This document shows, piece by piece, positions 56,274 to 64,000 of a stretch of DNA of 64,000 nucleotides. Under the pieces are notes generated by a model. The model did not search any database. It saw nothing but the letters and a program-made list of their open reading frames with translations, and was not told the DNA's origin. Every line of letters begins with the position of its first letter. Within the stretch, counting starts at the first letter, position 1. Both the position numbers and the translations under genes were made by a program. The DNA comes from Balaenoptera acutorostrata (taxonomy: Eukaryota > Chordata > Mammalia > Artiodactyla > Balaenopteridae). The stretch lies in contig NC_080064.1 of assembly GCF_949987535.1 (NCBI RefSeq), forward strand, positions 132,274,708 through 132,338,707. The letters run 5' to 3'.

Positions 56274-59200
56274 TGAGCGTGCAGGGCGCGGGGGGTGGGG
56301 CGGTGGGGGTGGGGGCGACCCCACTCCGCGCCGTTCGAGCGTGGATGGCGGGAGCGCGAGGCTGGACCAGGGGCTGCGGCGGAACGCAGGGAAGAGCAGA
56401 GGTGTCTGTGAGGCGGGCGGGGTCGTCCCGGCTCCGGGCATCCTCTGTCCCTCCCCGCCTGGCGGCCCCCCGTCTGCCTTTCATCCTGCTATACAAAGCC
56501 ATTTCCTCCTGGTCCTCCGGTCTGGGAGTCGGGGGAGGGGGTCCGCGCCGGCATCGACTTCCCCCGCCCGATGTGCGCCAGCCCCGGGCAGCCTGGGTGC
56601 GTCGCGCGCCCGGGAGCTTCGCAGTCCCCCTCTCTGTTTTCCCAGCTCAATATCCTCCTCCTTTTCTAGTCAGCCTCCCGGAGGCTCTCGGCAAGGCTGT
56701 GGGGTTTATTTCCCCGCCCCTCCCCCCCCTCCCCCCTTGGAGATGCTTTCCTTCTCGCCCTGATTCTCGGCTCCTGTCAGCTGTCTACTGTTCGAGACAG
56801 TCGTCGCCTGCCCCTAGCAGGGGAGGCGGGGTGCGAGGAGAAAGAAATCGTTTGTTGTGGTGAGGCTTTAACCCGCGACGCTTCCCCACCATTCTCCTCT
56901 CTAGAAGTCGAAGAATAAAAGGTGGTGTGTTCGCGTGTGCGCCTATTCACAGATCCAGGCATATGTCAGAGAAACCGAGGCACAGACTCTGAGGGGTGGT
57001 GGTGGTGGACGTGGACTTGTGTTGTCCAGGTGCCATGTCATTCCCGCATCATCTCGGAAGGGATGAGCATCTTTCTCGCACTCTCTCTGCGCCCCCTCCC
57101 CCAGCATCATCTTCGGTTCCCTAAGCTTTTATTTGTCCTGCCAGCCATCAAGTTAACACGCTGAATCTAAATTATAGTTACGGGTTTCGTAGTTACTCTT
57201 AATTCAGAAAAAGCTAAAGAATTAATTTTTAAATTGGGAATCAGCATTTTTTCCATTGAGCAATTCATGAGAGATTAAGTTACCTTAACGGCCTTGCCTG
57301 AGCAGTGTAGACATTTGCTAAGAAAAGCCCATTAGAAAGCATTATGAAAGCCGAAATCTGTTTCCTAGCAGTAAACCAGGTAGAAATGTACAACGGCCGA
57401 GAGAGTGGGCCAGAGAGGGTACAATACAGAGATTGTACTTTACTCTTCTTATTTGGGATCAGGAAGTTCCTGTTTTTTGTTTTTTGTTTGTTTTTTTCTT
57501 CTCTTTTTGTTAGTGTTTGGTGATGTGTAAAATTTAGATATTCCCATATCTCCTTTGGGAATGCTAGTATCCATAAAGTGTATATTCTTTTCTCTCAGAT
57601 GATACTCTTAGGGTTTTTTTTGTTTTTTGTTTTTCCTGTTGAACTAGAAAGCTAAGAAACCTAACTAAAAAAAGTAAAATTGCTGACAGTTGGCTGGTAT
57701 CTTTGACTAAGTCACTTAATCACTTTGCTTGGTTTTATCATTAATTTGAGTGATGAGAATAGTGATGGTAAAGCATTTTGCCTACGTCATCATAGACTTA
57801 TGGTGAAGTGATGGATGAATATGTGATTTAAAACATGTACACAGAACAGCCACATACTTAAGGGTTTTACTCTCTTTGATTTATTGCCAATGAAATTCAC
57901 TAAATTTAAAGTATCTATAGGGAAGGTGAGGTTTGATGACAACGTATTTTTGGGTTTTCAAACTCCCGAGCATTTAACAGGATGCCTTACTTGTCATTTA
58001 GCTACTTTTGTTTTTTAAACAAATACTTAAAGATTAAAATTGTAAGTAATTCAAATGCAGTGGCCATATTTTATGCATCTTTCGTATATTTAGTTGAATG
58101 AGTCTGTTTTATAAATGCACTTTTTGTGGCAAGAGCTTTTGAAGCTAATGTCAATTTTATGCATGTATCTTAATTCTGTTCTTCAGATTTTCAAATCCTG
58201 AATATATTCATTAATGCTGTAATAAAATTGTAAACATTTTTCCTCACTAGCTATCCTCTTTTCAAATGAGAATTTTAAAAAATCTGGAAGAGTAAAATAT
58301 TGTAGCTTGAACATTTTTTATGATAGAATGAAAAATAGGGACGTCATTTACCAGAATACATTAGTAATTTATTATACTTTTTAAAGCTTTACCAATAATT
58401 AATTACTGTAAGAATGTCAAGTCAAAGAAAAGGATGGACATAAGGGGAAAAACTCATTTAGTAAATATAGCAATGCTTTATTATCTGTAGAGATGACACC
58501 TGCCAGCAGAGCTTATATATTAGGAGAAAATTAATTAAAAAGGTCATTTGACTTTAATAAAGGTTTTGGTCATTGAATTATTGAGGAATCTAATTTCTAA
58601 TTATAAACCAACCTTAGGGAAAAAGGAGTTCTCTAATTTGTTAGGAGATTCATCCTAGGTGGAAAAAACTACTCATATTCTACTATAACCTTTTATTTTT
58701 TTATTATGCAGAAATTTTCCAATAAAGATAAGGTTCTTTTCTTTAAGAATGAAACGTTCCTCTTTTACATGTAGCTGTTTTCATTTTAAGACTCTGACCT
58801 CTGTGCAGTTATTGAACGCAGTCATAAAATAAGGGGTCATTACTTGTGTAAATTAAGCATTTGCTCATCATTTAAGCTGGTCTTCAAAATAATGATGCAT
58901 TTTCTCCTTAATATTTAACATTCCATGTTTAGTGGACTAAACATCTCTTCTCCTCTCTGTTTGTTTTTTTATATTGATTTTTTTGACACCACTGAGTGAA
59001 GTTGGATGTGAATGTGTTACTTCATTTAACTGTAGCTCTAAAATCCAATTTTGGGGTTGACAAGTTTGAGATTATTATGAATAAAATGAATCATGAATGA
59101 ACTACTTGTTTGTGATTTTTCTTGCTGAAGTGATGAATTTACATATTAGTGTAATATAGTGTGAGTAACCAGATTGTTCTTTTGGGTGTTTGGATGAGAT

Positions 59201-59389
59201 ATAATGCTCTCAGTGAGAGGCAGCTTAAGGTCTAATGGATAGAAGCTGAGACTCATGGTCTGAATATAGGGGTTCACTAGATGGCTTGGGGTCTGCCCAT
59301 TGGTTTGGTTTGTGTACAGAAGAATTTATTCAACTACTTTTACACCACCCCCCCTTTATTTTTTTAACAGTGCAGTGAGATGTTGATGA

Positions 59390-59655
59390 TGATAATGGTC
59401 AACATTTATGGAGTACTTGTTATGCATCAGGTACTATTCTAGATGCTTTTACATGGAAAATCTTATTGAATTCTCATAAACCCCTGAAGAGGAGGGTACT
59501 CTTAAGAGTTCTGTTTTATAGAAGAGGAAATTGAGATTTAGAGACTTTGAGTAACTTGCTGAAGGCAAATTTAACATAAAAACAGTGGAGCTAGGATTCA
59601 ACTTGAGGTATCTGGGCTCTATACTTGTGCTCTAAAACCTCTGTGCTGTATTGAA
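59390..59655 (+). repeat. MIR/L2 relic in DNM3 intron 1
   Basis: AACATTTATGGAGTACTTGT, GGTACTATTCTAGATGCTTT, ATAGAAGAGGAAATTGAG and AGCTAGGATTCAACTTGA are MIR/L2 landmarks in consensus order. Confidence 0.6.
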
Positions 59656-61439
59656 CCCCCTCCATATTGAGATTTACCAGTTCCTCTGATAAATACTTTT
59701 AACTTTTTTCTTTGATCACACTTAAAATCACCACCTAAAATAATAAGAAACTGCTATGTTAATAATTTCATTCATATTTATTTATGTATGTCTATCTTGC
59801 CTCATTTCACGGAGGATTTGAGGCAACCCCTTAGGCAGAAGCAACATTAGTTAAAAGATAAGTTTTTTTCTTTACTATATTAGACATTCTTGAAGGGAGC
59901 TCTAGGATATAACTGGGTTATTTATTTAAGTGTGTGTTGATAGGGAATATAACTTGTTTATAGAGGTGTTAAGTGAGAACTGTACTAGTTGCTAAGGTGT
60001 AAATGTTTTTTAATGACATACTTGTTAGAAACATTAGTTCTTCAATGCTTATTATATAGGCAGAGGATTCACATTATTTTCTTCTAGCCTAAATGGTAAA
60101 TAGACTTTCAATTTTGCACAAGTAGAATAGGTTTTTTGACTAATGGGGTCAAATAAAGGATAAAGTAACTATGTTGAGGGGAGTACATTTCAATGTGGAA
60201 ATGTCATATAAGGTTTATTTATTTAGTTGTGAGGTTTCTGAAGATGGGTATGTTGATTATCAAATTAGAGTCGTTTCGCAGGAGAACCTTAAAAGTGAGC
60301 CATTTGATGCTATTGTTGAATGGACGTGACCAGATAATTTTTCAAAAATCCAAAGTCATTTATATGTCTTAGATGGATACTAATTTATTCTTAAATCCTT
60401 TGACTGATTTCAAGAGAGTATTAAAAATTGAGGAGGTAAGAGTTCTCTAATTGCAAATAAGATTAGGCACAGAGCATGCATATTAGTAAACTTCTTAATT
60501 CAGAAATAGGTTTGTATTGAGGGAAAAGATTTTTAAAAATATGCAAGCATCTGAATTACTGAATATTTTTCAACAAATGACTTCCAAATATTAAAGTTAT
60601 TAGATAAATGGGTGCTAACAATTAAAATGTGATAATTGTTGAAAATCATACTTCATGGTTCTCAAGGGTCTATTTAACTGAAGTGTCAGAAACATAAATT
60701 TTGTTTCATCCAACAATGAATTGCTAAAACCTGAAATTACAAAGATATTTTTGCTGAATTCACATTATGTAATATACTTGTAGGTTATCACAAATTCAAT
60801 TGGTAGGATTTAATTATAACAATCAACTTAATTATTAATAATTCGTTAGAAGCAATATACCTAGGTGAACTGGACTTCATAGGATATCTCTGTTTTGAAA
60901 TTTACTTATGATTAAGAGATATCAAAAAAATGCACTCCATTAACTTCTTTAAGAATGAAGTTGGGCAGGCATCATCCAAAACTTTGGAGGAATGGAAACT
61001 TAGTAGTTAGCTATTCTAGAAGGTAGGCTATTGGGTTCTTTACCAATGGGACATATATTTAGTATATTAGTGTTTGTCTTAGGTAGTAAGTACTTGGTGC
61101 TAGGGCTAATAAGTGCAGTTAAATTATGCTGTTTTACTTATTATGATTAATTTTAAGAGAGGACTGCAAGCAGCTAAAGGAAATAGATGATTTTTTGTCT
61201 CTTCCACCAGAGCCAAGTCAAGAGAACTCTGAGCTAATGTACTGTATAGAACAATTCAATTTATTTTCTATATGGCCAAAGTTTTGCCCATCTCTAAGTC
61301 TGCTTTGCTTTTTCTCACACTCAGCATTCATTTAAAAATTCTAAAGGATTGTGTTATAGTAAACACATTTTTATAAAGTGGAAGGAAGAAGGAGGCCAAT
61401 ATTTGTTTCGCCTTACTTTGTTGCAGGCATGGATTCTGT

Positions 61440-61575
61440 TATACACATTCCGTGTCTTCTGTAGCTTGTTTTCACATCCCCATGTTAATAAGGGAGGAAA
61501 CTCAGGGTTAGAGAGACAAGTAATTTGTACAAGGTCACATGGCTAGCAAGTGCCAAGCTGGGATTTAGCCTTGGA
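61440..61575 (+). repeat. MIR relic in DNM3 intron 1
   Basis: AGGGAGGAAACTCAGGGTTA, AGTAATTTGTACAAGGTCAC and AAGTGCCAAGCTGGGATT follow the MIR core region. Confidence 0.6.
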
Positions 61576-63143
61576 TATGACTCCTATTGATACTCTTGAG
61601 AAATGTGGGCAAGGAAAGTCAATGAGCATGTATTAATGAGTTCTAAGTATACTGGGTAAGAATGTAGAAGGAAGTATAAATGTATAGGAGCTGATGTATA
61701 TATAAAAAGAGAACTGACAGCATAAGCTATGAGACCACAACTTTCAAAGAGTTTGTAAAATGAATGCAGTTGGGTATAATGCAAACTAAATGGGACAAAA
61801 TAATTTATACTATGTCACTCTATTTTTGTGAAAAAGAAAACAACTCTGAAAAACTACAATTCTGAAAATGAATTGTGATATAGTGGAAAGTAGACAGTAT
61901 TTGAGATTTTGGTGTCATTTGGCAGCCGGTATCATTTTAGCTCAAGGCTGCATGTACTGAAGTATCGATGTCAAAGCAGGGAGTTTGTGATCTGTGTCTC
62001 AGTGTCTGACTTGACAACAAGGCATTGAATTTAGACTGTCACTTAATCACAAAGAGACACTGTATGTTGGAGAGGGCCTGAGAGAAGAGTAGCAGGAAAG
62101 AAAAGAGGTTGGAGAGATTAAAAATATAACTGGATGCATTGAGATAGGTGGGATAGATCAGACTCACTAAGGATCTTTAAGGCACTAATACTTAAGGGAG
62201 ATGGAATTCTATTCTTTAAGAATAAGGCATTTAGTTAAAGTAGTGGAGTAAGTGGAAGACAAAATGTCAGAGGAAATGTTCTAAAGGCAAACCTGAGAAT
62301 AGAATGTATGTAGAAAGAGAGGAGGGTAAAGGCAAAGGGAAGGTTGATACTAAATGATTTGTATTATTGCATTAAACACTGTTCCAGAAAATTAGAAGGT
62401 TTATTAATACCAGGTTGGCAATTTGGGGATTTTTTTGGTCATAGCTGGCTTAGCTTTTTTAAAATCAGTAGTGAGGACTGGCTTTTCACTAGGTTCTGTA
62501 AGAAACTTTCTCCTGGTTTAATTTTTGTCACTTCTTGGAGCTGCATTAGGATGCAGAGAAACAAGAGATTTGCCCAAGGTCAGAAATAGAATCACAGTTG
62601 AGTTTGGAACTTGGTGTTCAGAACTGGGAGCCCCATGGCAGTTCATCATTTTCTCTTCCTCCTCTTATTGTTTTAAAGTACCTCCCTCTCATCCTTGCCA
62701 CCTCCTTTTCCCATTCCCTTCCATTGGACCACTCTTTCCTCCTCCTTGATACTCGCCTCCATTACTTTTCTTGATGGTGGACCAGCAATGATTCCCCCCC
62801 CCCCCCATACACAATAGGGTAAAGAGACAGGGAACAGGATTTTTCTCAGGCTTAGACCAGGTAATTTGGCTGAGATAATATATTCTAGAGTAAATTGTAA
62901 CTTTTAGGAAACAGATGGGCCCAGGAAAAGACTACATGAAATAGTGGATGTTTTCACACAATATTAATATTTTCACACCAGGTGGGCATATCTAGAAAGT
63001 TGTGCCTGGGTTGGTCACTGATTGACCTTGCTTAAACCGAGGAAAGCTTCTGAAAAGTTGTGTATGAATAAGTAATATAAATGGAAAGGTTACTATTTAA
63101 AGAAATGGGTGAGATTTTTTGTAAATTAAAATATATATTTGGG

Positions 63144-63535
63144 GCTTCCCTGGTGGCACAGTGGTTAAGAATCTGCCTGCCAATGCAGGCGACATGGGTT
63201 TGAGCCCTGGTCCGGGAAGATCCCACATGCCACGGAGCAACTATGCCTGTGTGCCACAGCTACTGAGCCTGCGCTCTAGAGCCCATGAGCCACAACTGCT
63301 GAGCCCGTGTGCCACAACTACTGAAGCCCGCGTGCCTAGAGCCTGTGCTCTGCAACAAGAGAAGCCACCACAATGAGAAGCCCACGCACTGCAACAAAGA
63401 GTAGCCCCTGCTCGCCGCAACTAGAGAAAGCCCATGTGCAGCAACGAAGACCCAACGCAGCCAAAAATAAAAATAAATAAATAAATTTATAAAAAACAAA
63501 ACAAGTGAGCATGCTTTAAAAAAATAATAAATAAG
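63144..63535 (+). mobile_element. CHR-type SINE, sense, with extra 3' block, in DNM3 intron 1
   Basis: A long SINE with an expanded middle (two CCACAACTRCTGAGCC/GAAGCC units) and a tail (AAAT)n. TSD ATATATATTTGGG at 63131-63143 and 63536-63548. Between the tail and the right TSD are a 16-bp unique block CAAGTGAGCATGCTTT (63502-63517) and a second A-rich tail. Confidence 0.9.
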
Positions 63536-63548
63536 ATATATATTTGGG

Positions 63549-64000
63549 TAGCAAATCCTTACCTTTCAGTTTGCTGTTTCATATTCTTTGTGTTTGTATT
63601 CTTTGGGTGAGGCCCATCAATGTCATAGAAATTATTTTAACAGTTTCAACAAGTATTAATGTTGCGTTAAATTCTTAATGTTAATAAGAAAGGTAAGATA
63701 ATTGTTGAGGAAAAGGATGACTTATTTGGTCCATGAATTTTATGAATGATACAGGATTGCTTTAGATTTTGTTTTTCTTCTAACATCCCTGCTGAAGATT
63801 CTCTATTTCCAGGAGTTTAAAGTGTGTGTGTCTTTGTGCTTCTTTGTGACAGTGTCTTATTTTCATTTCCCAGAGCTTCAAGGTCATGATATCCCCGGGA
63901 ATAACACATACATACCTATTAGAATTTAGTAGGGCTTCTGAAGGACCTCATTGTCTATCATTTCCCTGGCTTGAAATTGAAAAGACTAATTCATTTAAAT
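63549..64000 (+). other. DNM3: DNM3 intron 1, continuing past window end
   Basis: Intronic sequence downstream of the SINE, moderately AT-rich. No exon, RNA gene or recognisable repeat was seen. The next DNM3 exon is outside the window. Confidence 0.6.

Overview
The window is mammalian nuclear DNA and almost certainly cetacean. At least fourteen copies of the tRNA-derived CHR SINE family are scattered through it on both strands. They are typically 290-390 bp (long CHR-2-like form) or 120-195 bp (CHR-1-like form), and their 5' end reads GGGCTTCCCTGGTGG. Several sit between perfect target-site duplications (TSDs). LINE-1 copies of the cetartiodactyl type are also common, and no ruminant BovB or Bov-tA copy was recognised. 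CHR SINEs are known from whales, hippos and ruminants. The abundance of young long copies together with the absence of BovB points to a whale or dolphin. This is an inference from repeats, not a species identification.

Two protein-coding genes are present, both on the + strand, in the order known from human chromosome 1q24. METTL13 (EEF1AKNMT) occupies the left end. Its last four coding exons (1272-1439, 2752-2967, 5549-5680, 6926-7200) encode about 263 C-terminal residues, the eEF1A N-terminal methyltransferase half, followed by a short 3' UTR with AATAAA at 7375. DNM3 (dynamin-3) begins at the right end. A CpG-island promoter lies at about 55.8-56.65 kb, coding exon 1 at 56112-56272 carries the G1 P-loop, and intron 1 runs off the end of the window. 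About 48.7 kb separates the METTL13 stop from the DNM3 start. I see no convincing gene between them.

The intergenic interval is a layered repeat landscape. From left to right it holds: L1M relics and MaLR-type LTRs (9.4-12.1 kb); a solo ERV1-like LTR with a 4-bp TSD (12444-13135) next to two further LTR-like antisense blocks (13.3-14.7 kb); a MaLR LTR (15.65-16.1 kb); an old antisense L1M (18.5-20.9 kb); a MIR/L2-rich quiet zone (21-31 kb); several 5'-truncated antisense L1 tails; and one essentially full-length but broken LINE-1 (35499-42127) with a two-unit GC-rich 5' UTR. Further right are a 5'-truncated L1 carrying about 150 bp of 3'-transduced sequence (44.3-45.2 kb), then more SINEs, two MaLR LTRs (52.3-53.3 kb) and a SINE with a striking double tail (54.4-54.8 kb). 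DNM3 intron 1 is nearly free of young repeats until a SINE at 63.14 kb.

I found no undescribed gene system. The most interesting signals are mechanistic. Several SINE copies, and one L1, carry a short unique block plus a second poly(A) between the element and its TSD. In the clearest case (54.4 kb) the block ends in a T5 RNA polymerase III terminator followed directly by the second poly(A). This would fit read-through transcription followed by post-transcriptional polyadenylation. All assignments come from reading the sequence and recalling families. No database search was run.
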